Below, in pieces: positions 44,447 to 52,325 of a stretch of 64,000 nt of DNA. A program made the translations under genes and the position numbers. Below the pieces are notes generated by a model. That model had not been told where the DNA came from, searched no databases, and was given only the letters and a program-made list of their open reading frames with translations. This DNA is from an uncultured Eubacteriales bacterium (lineage in GTDB: Bacteria; Bacillota; Clostridia; Monoglobales; Monoglobaceae). Each line of letters starts with the position of its first letter. Position 1 is the stretch's first letter. Location: assembly GCA_905198865.1 (NCBI GenBank), contig CAJKEB010000003.1, forward strand, positions 10,393 through 74,392, read 5' to 3'.

Positions 44447-45220
44447 ATGCAAGATATAAACAAGAACAATGATTTTGAAAGCTTTACAATCGGAAATATT
44501 CATTCTTTTGAGAGTATGGGCAGCGTTGACGGTCCCGGCATAAGAACGGTTGTTTTTATGCAGGGCTGTCATTTGCGCTGCGCCTTTTGTCATAACCCCG
44601 ATACATGGCAGTTTACAGAAAATCATGCGGTCAGAAGCTGTGACCTGATGGAGAAAATATTGAGGTTTAAGCCGTACTTTGATTCGTCGGGCGGCGGCGT
44701 AACATTTTCGGGCGGCGAACCGCTCTTGCAGGCGGATTTTCTTTTGGACATGCTGAAGCGCTGCAAAGCAAACGGAATTCATACTGCGATAGACACTTCG
44801 GGCGTCGGACATAAGGGTAAAAAACGATTCAGACCGGATTATGCTGAAATATTAAAGTATACGGATTTGGTACTGCTGGACGTAAAACATACAAATCCCT
44901 CAGCTTATAAAAATTTGACAGGGCTTGATATGGGTTATTTTCTTGAGTTCAAAGAAGCGCTGCGATCTGCTAAACCTGAGGTCTGGATTCGTGCGGTGAT
45001 CGTTCCCGGGATAAATGATAATCATGATTATATTAATTCACTAATTGAGTTCACGAAGGATATTCCTAACGTAAAGAGATATGAGCTGCTGCCGTATCAT
45101 ACGCTAGGTGTGAACAAGTACAAGGAGCTTGGCATAGGATACAGGCTTGAAAAAGTAAAGCCGATGGATAAAGCTAAAACAGCAAAGTGGGAAGAGGAGC
45201 TGAACGAAATACTAAAATAA
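44447..45220 (+). CDS. pflA: Pyruvate formate-lyase activating enzyme (radical SAM)
   Basis: The 257-residue activase cleaves SAM to put the glycyl radical on PflB. The 4Fe-4S cysteines are Cys41, Cys45 and Cys48 (CHLRCAFC), followed by HNPDTW, typical of PflA. GGVTFSGGEPLLQ is the radical-SAM GGE motif. I place the start at the ATG at 44447, with GGTGAG just upstream. An ATG 18 bases earlier lies at the base of the hairpin and is less likely. It cannot be excluded that it also activates NrdD, but family members are normally specific. Confidence 0.95.
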   Translation: MQDINKNNDFESFTIGNIHSFESMGSVDGPGIRTVVFMQGCHLRCAFCHNPDTWQFTENHAVRSCDLMEKILRFKPYFDSSGGGVTFSGGEPLLQADFLLDMLKRCKANGIHTAIDTSGVGHKGKKRFRPDYAEILKYTDLVLLDVKHTNPSAYKNLTGLDMGYFLEFKEALRSAKPEVWIRAVIVPGINDNHDYINSLIEFTKDIPNVKRYELLPYHTLGVNKYKELGIGYRLEKVKPMDKAKTAKWEEELNEILK

Positions 45221-45242
45221 TGAGTCTTGTATAAAATTTTCC

Positions 45243-45271
45243 TTGACACGGCGGTCACTTCGGTTTATAAT
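45243..45271 (+). promoter_or_regulatory. Consensus promoter of tRNA-Arg
   Basis: A perfect TTGACA (45243-45248), a 17-base spacer and a perfect TATAAT (45266-45271). The tRNA begins 15 bases after the -10. It is the strongest promoter by sequence in the window. Confidence 0.9.
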
Positions 45272-45285
45272 ATTTAAGGTTAGAT

Positions 45286-45360
45286 GCCCCCGTAGTAAAG
45301 AGGATATTACAAGCCCCTCCTAAGGGTTAGTCATCGGTTCGATTCCGGTCGGGGGTGCCA
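45286..45360 (+). tRNA. tRNA-Arg (anticodon CCT)
   Basis: The 75 bases fold as a full cloverleaf: acceptor GCCCCCG with CGGGGGT, D stem GTAA with TTAC, anticodon stem AGCCC with GGGTT around loop CTCCTAA (anticodon CCT, reading AGG), four-base variable loop, and T arm ATCGG-TTCGATT-CCGGT. The discriminator is G and CCA is encoded. It is a single-gene unit with its own promoter and terminator. Confidence 0.95.
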
Positions 45361-45385
45361 CGTCGCAGCAAACTGCGCTGCATTC

Positions 45386-45415
45386 AAAATGCCCGCTCAT
45401 TGAGCGGCATTTTTT
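45386..45415 (+). terminator. Terminator of tRNA-Arg
   Basis: AAAATGCC and GCTC pair with GAGC and GGCATTTT, with one bulged C and an ATT loop, followed by a run of T. It begins 26 bases after the tRNA. Confidence 0.85.
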
Positions 45416-45568
45416 ATATGCTCCGTTGCTGCTCCTTTTTCGCAAAAGGTCACGACAAGTCGCTCGGCTCGTTTGCGAGCGCACTCGCTGTCGCTTTGTT
45501 GCCTACCAACCTTTTGCGAGTAAGTGTCTTACGGCGCAAAGTATCTTTTTTGTCATGTTTTCACTTGC

Positions 45569-45597
45569 CGGAGCAAAGTTCGCTTTGCTCCGTTTTT
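45569..45597 (+). terminator. Second terminator-like hairpin
   Basis: CGGAGCAAAG-TTCG-CTTTGCTCCG (10 bp, stable UUCG-type loop) followed by TTTTT. It would end any transcript running through the structured region, which supports the idea that the region may be transcribed. Confidence 0.8.
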
Positions 45598-45623
45598 CTT
45601 TCTCAAGAAAAACATCCGCCCGC

Positions 45624-45653
45624 TTGACATACTCAGCAGGGTAGTGATATAAT
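45624..45653 (+). promoter_or_regulatory. Promoter for tcdA
   Basis: TTGACA (45624-45629), an 18-base spacer and TATAAT (45648-45653), 80 bases before the tcdA ATG. Confidence 0.8.
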
Positions 45654-45733
45654 TCATAAGGTTTTCAAGCATTAGCTGTATATAATTTGATGCGGCTTGG
45701 AACATTATAAATTTTTAAAGGCAGGCGAAATAA

Positions 45734-46489
45734 ATGTTAAACCAATTTTCAAGAACTCAGCTTCTTCTGGGCGAGGACGGCATGGAAAAGCTTTATAATT
45801 CACATGTTGCCGTGTTCGGCATAGGCGGCGTAGGAGGATACGTTGTGGAGGCGCTTGTCAGAAGCGGCGTAGGAACAATTGATATATTTGATGACGATAA
45901 GGTTTGCCTTACCAATCTCAACAGACAGATTATAGCAACAAGGGAAACCATCGGCGAATACAAAGTGGACGTGATGAAGAAAAGAGCGATGTCGATTAAT
46001 CCTGATATTACGGTCAATGCTCACAATTGTTTTTATATGCCCGATAATGCGGATAACTATGATTTTTCAAAGTATTCATATATTGTTGATGCCATTGATA
46101 CGGTTACCGGGAAGATTGAACTTATCATGCGAGCAGACGCAGCAAATACGCCAATTATCAGCTGTATGGGTGCGGGAAACAAGCTCGACGCGTCACGGTT
46201 TGAAGTAGCGGATATTTATGAAACCTCAATGTGTCCGCTGGCAAGAACAATGCGGCGTGAGCTGAAAAAACGCGGAATTGAGAAATTAAAGGTGGTTTAC
46301 TCAAAGGAAAAACCGATACGGCCGGTTGAGGATATGAGCATAAGCTGCCGAAGCCATTGCGTATGTCCGCCGAATACTGAGAGAAAGTGTACTGCGCGGC
46401 GTGATATTCCGGGCAGCGTAGCGTTTGTTCCGGCAGTAGCGGGTTTAATTGCGGCAGGTGAGGTTATAAGAGATTTAACAGAGAAATGA
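45734..46489 (+). CDS. tcdA: tRNA threonylcarbamoyladenosine dehydratase (TcdA/CsdL)
   Basis: The 251-residue E1/ThiF-like enzyme uses ATP to cyclise t6A at position 37 of tRNAs to ct6A. The nucleotide-binding motif is VAVFGIGGVGGYVVEAL, followed by DDDKVCLTNLNRQ with its adenylation Arg. Conserved VDAIDTVTGK and CMGAGNKLD blocks follow. A cysteine cluster (SCRSHCVCPP, KCTARR) near residues 200-220 is seen in clostridial members and could bind metal. It is monocistronic, between its own promoter and a bidirectional terminator. Confidence 0.93.
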   Translation: MLNQFSRTQLLLGEDGMEKLYNSHVAVFGIGGVGGYVVEALVRSGVGTIDIFDDDKVCLTNLNRQIIATRETIGEYKVDVMKKRAMSINPDITVNAHNCFYMPDNADNYDFSKYSYIVDAIDTVTGKIELIMRADAANTPIISCMGAGNKLDASRFEVADIYETSMCPLARTMRRELKKRGIEKLKVVYSKEKPIRPVEDMSISCRSHCVCPPNTERKCTARRDIPGSVAFVPAVAGLIAAGEVIRDLTEK

Positions 46490-46490
46490 T

Positions 46491-46523
46491 AAAAGCTGCT
46501 GCGATTATTACGCAGCAGCTTTT
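46491..46523. terminator. Bidirectional terminator between tcdA and proC
   Basis: A perfect 13-bp stem (46491-46503 with 46511-46523) with a 7-nt loop, having A runs on the left and T runs on the right, serves both convergent units. Confidence 0.9.
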
Positions 46524-46531
46524 GATATTTT

Positions 46532-47326
46532 CTATTTACTCATCAGATCCGCCTTGTTTACACAAGCGTCAATTGCCTTTTGAACAGATGCGCGGAAGCC
46601 GTTGTTTTCAAGCTCACATACGGCTGCAATAGTAGTTCCGCCGGGTGAGCATACATTGTCCTTAAGCTGCATCGGATGTTCGCTGCTTTCAAGTACCATT
46701 TTGGCACTGCCTTCAACAGCTTTTGCGGCAAGCTTCAGCGAAACAGCCTTTGGTATGCCATACTTTACTCCGCTGTCAGCCATTGCGTCAATTAACATAT
46801 ATATGTATGCAGGACTGCTGCTGTGTAATGCAATAGCGGCATTCATATATTTCTCGTCAAGTCTTACCGTTTCACCTACTCCTGATAGGATTTCTTCAAC
46901 CATATCAGCTTCTTCAGGTGTTACGTTTTCGTTTGGGGTTATGACTGTCATTCCGCAGCCGACAAGCGCCGGTGTGTTAGGCATGGTGCGGATTATTTTC
47001 TTGCCGCTGCCGATACCTTTGTTAAGTGCATCAAGCGTTATTCCTGCGGCAATCGAAATATATATCTTATTATCAAGTCCTTTGAGTTCTTTAAAAATCT
47101 CAGGCATAATATTCGGCTTAACCGAGAGAACAATAATATCGACTGTGTTCTCTGTTTCTGAAACCGATGTACAGCTGCAAACTCCAAGCGTCTTACTGAG
47201 CTTATCAAGCTGGGCAGTGTTAACATCAAATACATATACATCGGAGGGCTTAAACTTGCCGGAGCTGATTAATCCGGACATTAAAGCCGTTGCCATATTT
47301 CCGCCGCCGATAAAACCAATAGTCAT
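46532..47326 (-). CDS. proC: Pyrroline-5-carboxylate reductase
   Basis: The 264-residue enzyme makes proline from pyrroline-5-carboxylate with NAD(P)H. The Rossmann motif is IGFIGGGNMATALM; VKPN, RTMPNTPALVG and VCSPGGTTI are family hallmarks. The catalytic-region segment usually reads SGSSPAY; here it is HSSSPAY, a mild change. GGAGATG precedes the ATG. It follows purB by 64 bases on the same strand. Confidence 0.95.
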   Translation of the reverse strand: MTIGFIGGGNMATALMSGLISSGKFKPSDVYVFDVNTAQLDKLSKTLGVCSCTSVSETENTVDIIVLSVKPNIMPEIFKELKGLDNKIYISIAAGITLDALNKGIGSGKKIIRTMPNTPALVGCGMTVITPNENVTPEEADMVEEILSGVGETVRLDEKYMNAAIALHSSSPAYIYMLIDAMADSGVKYGIPKAVSLKLAAKAVEGSAKMVLESSEHPMQLKDNVCSPGGTTIAAVCELENNGFRASVQKAIDACVNKADLMSK

Positions 47327-47390
47327 AATATCATCTCCAAATTTATTTCACGAACCGGATTCCCCATGTCGAAATATAGAAATTTAGTAT

Positions 47391-48818
47391 TTAAACTGTG
47401 AGTTCAACCTCGTCTGCAATATCGTTATCACTCAGAACGGGGTCAACATAATCGCTGATAAACTCTTCAACCTGGCTTACGCAGCGGCCGATAAAGTTTT
47501 CAGGCTTTAATATCTTGTCAATATCTTCATGTGTAAGATTAAACGCCGGGTCGGCAACAATTCTGTCGATTAAGTCATTCTCTCCGCCCTGCTCTTTAAC
47601 TACGCGGCCTGCGTCCATCGAATGTTTGCGGATGAGCTCGTGAAGTTCCTGCCTGTCACCGCCGTTTTTAACAGCGTCCATCATAATGTTCTCAGTTGCC
47701 ATAAACGGAAGCTCTGACATAATGCGCTTTTCGATAACCTTTGGATATACGACAAGACCTGAAGCCACGTTCATGTAAATATTAAGTATTGCGTCAACAG
47801 TCAGGAACGCCTCAGCGACACTGATACGCTTGTTTGCCGAGTCGTCAAGCGTTCTTTCAAACCACTGAGTAGAAGAGGTAATAGCCGGATTAACAGCGTC
47901 CACAATTACGTATCTTGCAAGTGAGCAAATACGCTCGCTGCGCATCGGATTACGTTTGTATGCCATAGCAGACGAGCCTATCTGCGACTTTTCAAACGGT
48001 TCTTCAATTTCCTTAAGATGCTGAAGAAGTCTTATATCATTAGCAAATTTATATGCGCTTTGCGCAACACTGCTGAGTACGGAAAGCATTTGATAGTCAA
48101 TCTTTCTCGAATATGTCTGACCGGATACGGGATAGAACTTGTCATAACCCATCTTTTCGCAGATCTTTTTGTCGAGAAGCTTTACCTTTTCGATATCGTT
48201 ATCAAACAGCTCCATAAAGCTTGCCTGTGTACCCGTTGTACCTTTGCAGCCGAGCAATGACTTGCGGCTCAGCTGGAAGTCTATGTTTTCGAGATCCATG
48301 ATAAGCTCCCAAATCCATAGAGAAGCACGCTTTCCAACCGTTGTGAGCTGTGCGGCCTGAAAGTGTGTAAAGCCGAGAGTCGGCAGGTCTTTGTATTTAA
48401 ATGCAAAATCCTTAAGCAGGGAAATGACCTTTAATACCTTTGTTCTGATAAGCTCAAGGGCTTCGTTCATAATTATCAGGTCAGTATTGTCGCCGACATA
48501 GCATGATGTAGCGCCGAGGTGTATGATACCCTTAGCCTTGGGACATTGCTGACCGTAAGCATAGACATGCGACATAACATCGTGGCGCACCTCTTTTTCG
48601 CGTGCCTGTGCAACTTCATAATTTATGTCGTCCATGTGTTCTTTAAGTTCATCGACTTGCTCCTGAGTTACATTGAGCCCGAGCTCCATTTCGGATTCTG
48701 CGAGAGCAACCCATAGCTTTCTCCATGTCTTGAATTTTTTATCAGGCGAGAAGATATATTTCATCTCATCACTTGAATATCTTGAATTTAACGGGCTTTC
48801 ATAAACGTTTTTGCTCAT
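47391..48818 (-). CDS. purB: Adenylosuccinate lyase
   Basis: The 475-residue fumarase-superfamily enzyme acts twice in purine synthesis, releasing fumarate from SAICAR and from adenylosuccinate. Motifs are HLGATSCYVGDNTD, FTHFQAAQLTTVGKR and the superfamily signature SSAMAYKRNPMRSE. The length and start (MSKNVYESPLNSRYSS) match the longer PurB form common in clostridia. AAAGGA precedes the ATG. It lies between aspC and proC, and aspartate, the AspC product, is a precursor of its substrate. Confidence 0.96.
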   Translation of the reverse strand: MSKNVYESPLNSRYSSDEMKYIFSPDKKFKTWRKLWVALAESEMELGLNVTQEQVDELKEHMDDINYEVAQAREKEVRHDVMSHVYAYGQQCPKAKGIIHLGATSCYVGDNTDLIIMNEALELIRTKVLKVISLLKDFAFKYKDLPTLGFTHFQAAQLTTVGKRASLWIWELIMDLENIDFQLSRKSLLGCKGTTGTQASFMELFDNDIEKVKLLDKKICEKMGYDKFYPVSGQTYSRKIDYQMLSVLSSVAQSAYKFANDIRLLQHLKEIEEPFEKSQIGSSAMAYKRNPMRSERICSLARYVIVDAVNPAITSSTQWFERTLDDSANKRISVAEAFLTVDAILNIYMNVASGLVVYPKVIEKRIMSELPFMATENIMMDAVKNGGDRQELHELIRKHSMDAGRVVKEQGGENDLIDRIVADPAFNLTHEDIDKILKPENFIGRCVSQVEEFISDYVDPVLSDNDIADEVELTV

Positions 48819-48879
48819 ATAATTTTTCCTTTCAATCTTTCTGCAAACAGAATTTATTGCATTATAATTAATAAAATTA

Positions 48880-50106
48880 TTAGTCCTCGTTATCTATAAA
48901 CTGGATTTCGGAACATTCGCCCTTCAAGTATTTTTCTATTCTGTCAAGACCTGTAGTAATGCTTTCAAGTGAAGTAGCGTAGGATAATCTGACGTATCCG
49001 TCGATGCCAAAGCCCTCACTCGGAACCATTGCAACGAGCGCTCTGTCAAGAATATCGGTGCAAAGCTCGCTTGCGGTATTTATCATCTTGCCGTAATGCT
49101 CCTTGCCAAGAACTTCTTTAACGTTCATAAAGATATAAAAAGCGCCGTGCGGATTAAGACAGCTGAGACCGTCGATTGAGTTAATACGCTTTACCATATA
49201 GTCACGGCGTGATTTGTATTCCTTCTTCATGTCGTCAATAATGCTCTGGTCGCCGTTTAATGCTTCAACAGAAGCAAACTGTGCGATTGAGCAAGGATTT
49301 GATGTGGAGTGGCTCTGGAGACTTGAAGCAGCTTTTGCAATCTGTGAGTTTGCGGCAATATATCCGATTCTCCAGCCTGTCATGCAGTAAGCCTTTGCCA
49401 TACCGTTCACAATAATTGTCAGGTCTTTTATTTTGTCGCCGAGTGTTGCGATATTTACATGCTCACCTTCATACACGAGCTTCTCATAAATTTCATCAAA
49501 AATGACGTAAATATTATTCTCAACGCAAACTTCAGCTATTTCCTCAAGCTGTTGTCTTGTGTAAACCATACCTGTCGGGTTGCTGGGGGTGTTAAGAACC
49601 AATGCTCTTGTCTTTGGGGTTATGGCAGCCTTGAGCTGATCAATTGTGAATTTGAACTCATTTTCTTCGGTAGTGTTAATATAAACAGGAACACCGCCGG
49701 CAAGTTTGACCATCTCAGGATAGCTGACCCAATAGGGAGCAGGGATAATAACCTCGTCGCCGGGGTCGCAGATGCACATAAAGGTGTTTGTCAGCGAGTG
49801 CTTGCCGCCGTTACTGACCACAATATTTGCAGTAGTATATTCAATTCCCGTGTCACGCTTGATTTTATCGCAGATTGCCTGCTTTAAGTCAAGTGTTCCC
49901 GACGCAGGAGTATAACGTGTAAAATTCTCATTAATTGCCTGAATACCGGCATTTTTGACATTTTCAGGTGTGTTAAAATCAGGTTCGCCGGCACCGAATC
50001 CGACAACGGGTATACCGTCGTTTTTCATCTTCTTAAACTTGGAGTCAATTGCAAGTGTAGGTGACGGACTAACATTTTTAGCTTTTTCTGAAATAAATAA
50101 TGACAT
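48880..50106 (-). CDS. Class I aspartate aminotransferase (AspC/AatA type)
   Basis: The 408-residue PLP enzyme of subgroup I-gamma transfers the amino group between aspartate and 2-oxoglutarate. It shows GAGEPDFNTP, NTPSNPTG and the PLP lysine segment NGMAKAYCMTGWRIGY. Most relatives have Ser rather than Ala before the lysine (SKAYAMTGWR); that Ser usually contacts PLP phosphate. The C-terminal GYVRLSYA carries the Arg that binds the substrate carboxylate. GGAGGT precedes the ATG. It leads the aspC-purB-proC run. Other amino acids may also be substrates. Confidence 0.92.
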   Translation of the reverse strand: MSLFISEKAKNVSPSPTLAIDSKFKKMKNDGIPVVGFGAGEPDFNTPENVKNAGIQAINENFTRYTPASGTLDLKQAICDKIKRDTGIEYTTANIVVSNGGKHSLTNTFMCICDPGDEVIIPAPYWVSYPEMVKLAGGVPVYINTTEENEFKFTIDQLKAAITPKTRALVLNTPSNPTGMVYTRQQLEEIAEVCVENNIYVIFDEIYEKLVYEGEHVNIATLGDKIKDLTIIVNGMAKAYCMTGWRIGYIAANSQIAKAASSLQSHSTSNPCSIAQFASVEALNGDQSIIDDMKKEYKSRRDYMVKRINSIDGLSCLNPHGAFYIFMNVKEVLGKEHYGKMINTASELCTDILDRALVAMVPSEGFGIDGYVRLSYATSLESITTGLDRIEKYLKGECSEIQFIDNED

Positions 50107-50137
50107 AATCTACCTCCGCTGTATTCTTATAATAACT

Positions 50138-50166
50138 ATTTTAATATATAGCATTGTAAAATGCAA
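50138..50166 (-). promoter_or_regulatory. Promoter for aspC-purB-proC
   Basis: On the minus strand TTGCAT (50161-50166) and TAAAAT (50138-50143) are separated by 17 bases, about 30 bases before the aspC ATG. The inverted repeat CATTG-N7-CAATG (50153-50169) overlaps the -35. Confidence 0.55.
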
Positions 50167-50264
50167 TGACATATTTCACAAATTTTTTGTAAAAAACATT
50201 GAAATTTCTCACATTTAAAATATTTGTGCGTTTTTGAGTATTTAAAACAACGCTGAGCGCGGCG

Positions 50265-50660
50265 CTATAATCCGCTCAAATCAAAGAAAGCGTTTTCTAT
50301 ATGATTTATCTCGGCAGTGACAGGATTACCGTCACTGTCGTTCTTATAGTACACTTCAACAACGTCAAATCGTATTTGATATTCATATGGATTTTCGAGC
50401 AGAAACTGCCTTGCGGTACGCACCAGACTTTTTAGCTTTGTTTTGCCGATACTCTCTGCCGCAAGCCCGAACTGCTTGCCGCTTCGTGTTTTGACTTCGG
50501 CAAATACAAGAGTATCGTTTTTTAAATCAAGAGCTATTATGTCAAGCTCACCGTGCGTTCCGTAATAATTTTGCGCTATTATTTCATAGTTTTTGTTTAT
50601 TAAATACTTTGTGGCTTCGTTTTCACCGAATTTGCCTGTGGATTTTTTGCTTACACCCAT
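50265..50660 (-). CDS. yraN: UPF0102 (YraN-like) nuclease-fold protein
   Basis: The 131-residue protein is of the UPF0102 family, related in fold to Holliday junction resolvases. The nuclease-like core is GELDIIALD with VFAEVKTRSG, which includes the D-(E)xK pattern. The N-terminal GENEATKYLINKNYEI is typical. Its cellular role is unproven. It is the last gene of rbgA-rnhB-yraN, 21 bases after rnhB, the common order in Firmicutes. Confidence 0.93.
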   Translation of the reverse strand: MGVSKKSTGKFGENEATKYLINKNYEIIAQNYYGTHGELDIIALDLKNDTLVFAEVKTRSGKQFGLAAESIGKTKLKSLVRTARQFLLENPYEYQIRFDVVEVYYKNDSDGNPVTAEINHIENAFFDLSGL

Positions 50661-50681
50661 TTTTACACTTCCGAGCTTATA

Positions 50682-51323
50682 TTATTTGTTAATTCCGAGT
50701 ACTTTATCGGTCATAAAGGTCTTTCTGTGAATAGGCTGAACGCCGAATTTCCTGATAGCCTCAATATGTTTTTTGGTACCGTAACCCTTGTGCGCGTCAA
50801 GACCGTATTCGGGATATTCTTTTGCAAGGCTCACCATATATCTGTCTCTTGTTACCTTTGCAAGTATTGAGGCTGCAGCAATAGTCTGTGAATTTGCGTC
50901 GCCCTTTTTTATGTACAGGCTATTTACATCGTCAAAGTCAATATTGTCATTGCCGTCTACAATTAAAATATCAGGCTTGACTGCAAGGTCGTTTACTGCG
51001 TTCTGCATTGCCAGATGAGTTGCCTGACGAATATTTATTTCATCGATTTTGTCCTGAAATATAAATTGAACAGAGTATGCCAAAGCTGCGTCTATTATAT
51101 CATCATACAGCTTTTCACGCTTCTTTTCGGACAGTTTTTTCGAGTCATTAACTCCGTCGATTATAAGGCCGTTTGGCAGAATCACCGCCGCTGCGCAGAC
51201 GGGACCTGCAATAGGTCCCCTGCCGGCCTCGTCAATACCGCAGATAAATTCATAACCGTCTGAGATTAAATCTTTTTCATATTTCAGCATATCAATGTTT
51301 TCTTTATTATTAGCTTTTGTCAT
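50682..51323 (-). CDS. rnhB: Ribonuclease HII
   Basis: The 213-residue enzyme removes ribonucleotides from DNA and RNA primers. The active-site block CGIDEAGRGPIAGPV has the DEAGRG motif. LIVDGND and AAASILAKVTRDR supply further catalytic acids, and GLDAHKGYGTKKH is the RNase HII C-terminal signature. The frame has a second possible ATG at codon 12. It follows rbgA by 31 bases. Confidence 0.96.
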   Translation of the reverse strand: MTKANNKENIDMLKYEKDLISDGYEFICGIDEAGRGPIAGPVCAAAVILPNGLIIDGVNDSKKLSEKKREKLYDDIIDAALAYSVQFIFQDKIDEINIRQATHLAMQNAVNDLAVKPDILIVDGNDNIDFDDVNSLYIKKGDANSQTIAAASILAKVTRDRYMVSLAKEYPEYGLDAHKGYGTKKHIEAIRKFGVQPIHRKTFMTDKVLGINK

Positions 51324-51354
51324 AAAAAATACCCCACATTTCTTTAATCTGACT

Positions 51355-52227
51355 TTACGGCAGTTCCAGAGTTATTCTGCCGATTGAGGCGCTGCGGAAG
51401 TCGTTTAAGACAATGTTTGCAGCTCTGAAGGTGTCAATCTCGCCGCCTGAGATAACGCAGCCGCGTTTTCTGCCGATTGCCTCTAAAAGCTCATATTTAT
51501 TTAATTCCCGTGCGTCATCGTTTAACTTGTATCCAGCAATTATTTCATCTGTATAGTTTTCCTTAAGCAGACCGAGCAGCTCATAGGCAAGGTCCTCGAC
51601 GTCTAATATTTCATCTTTTATACCGCCGGTAAACGCAATTTTTCTGCCCACGTCTTCACTTTCAAACTTTGGCCAGAGTATGCCGGGAGTGTCCAGCAGC
51701 TCATACTTGCCGGCTATTCTGATCCACTGTTTTGTCTGTGTGATGCCGGGTCTGTCGCCTGTCTTTGCTGCCGCTCTTCCGGAGAGTCTGTTTATAAATG
51801 ATGACTTGCCGACATTTGGTATGCCTATTACCATCATTTTGACAGCATGTCTTTGGATTCCGCGTGCTTCGTCACGTTTGAACTTATCGGCAAGTACAAT
51901 GTTTATCGCTTTGTCAAGAGAATTCTTTAAGCCTTTTCCTGACTGACTGTCGGCGGCAATTGCGGTTATGCCGTTATTTTTGAAATAATTCAGCCATTTT
52001 GAAGTTGCATTACTGTCAGCGATGTCGGCTTTGTTAAGCACAACAATTCTCGGCTTACGTGATATGATTTTATCAACGTCCGGATTTCTTGATGACAGAG
52101 GAAGTCTTGCGTCAACGAGTTCAATTACAAGCTCAACGAGTTTCAGATTATCCTGAATCATACGCCTTGTTTTTGCCATATGTCCCGGGAACCATTGAAG
52201 CTGGTATCTGTTGTTTATATTATCCAT
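51355..52227 (-). CDS. rbgA: Ribosome biogenesis GTPase RbgA (YlqF)
   Basis: The 290-residue circularly permuted GTPase is needed for late 50S assembly. It begins with QWFPGHMAKTRRM. The motif order is NKAD (G4) near residue 65, GIPNVGKSSFIN (G1), the G2-like GDRPGITQTKQW and DTPGILWP (G3). AAAGGAC precedes the ATG. A terminator separates it from lepB upstream, so it may need its own promoter, which I could not identify. Confidence 0.96.
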   Translation of the reverse strand: MDNINNRYQLQWFPGHMAKTRRMIQDNLKLVELVIELVDARLPLSSRNPDVDKIISRKPRIVVLNKADIADSNATSKWLNYFKNNGITAIAADSQSGKGLKNSLDKAINIVLADKFKRDEARGIQRHAVKMMVIGIPNVGKSSFINRLSGRAAAKTGDRPGITQTKQWIRIAGKYELLDTPGILWPKFESEDVGRKIAFTGGIKDEILDVEDLAYELLGLLKENYTDEIIAGYKLNDDARELNKYELLEAIGRKRGCVISGGEIDTFRAANIVLNDFRSASIGRITLELP

Positions 52228-52280
52228 TATATATATTTTGTCCTTTCTGAATTTTTGATTGCAAATTATTTAACTCCCTA

Positions 52281-52314
52281 AAAATAATCGGTATTGCATT
52301 CCTGCAATACCGAT
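52281..52314 (-). terminator. Terminator after lepB
   Basis: A perfect 12-bp stem (52287-52298 with 52303-52314) with a 4-nt loop is followed on the minus strand by TATTTTT. It lies 11 bases after the lepB stop. Confidence 0.9.
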
Positions 52315-52325
52315 ACTGTCATGTA

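Larger units (their letters stand above)
45361..45600. repeat. Structured non-coding region after tRNA-Arg, repeat copy B
   Basis: This is most of the 373-base gap before tcdA. It contains the tRNA terminator, then an 11-bp long-range inverted repeat (45440-45450 with 45509-45519) around an inner stem GCTCG-TTTG-CGAGC (45467-45480), and then a second terminator-like hairpin. The start and the TTTTTCGCAAAAGG segment resemble the element after malQ at 2417-2515. A reading frame of 90 codons overlaps the tRNA and has Cys/Arg/Ser-rich composition, so I do not call it a gene. Confidence 0.6.

Noticed and set aside
45355..45627. Open frame of 90 codons over the tRNA-Arg end and the structured region
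   Set aside because: It begins inside the tRNA, runs through two terminator hairpins and has Cys/Arg/Ser-rich composition unlike real genes here.
45286..45733. tRNA-Arg as attachment site of an integrated element
   Set aside because: No integrase, no repeat of the tRNA 3' end downstream, and ordinary housekeeping genes on both sides.
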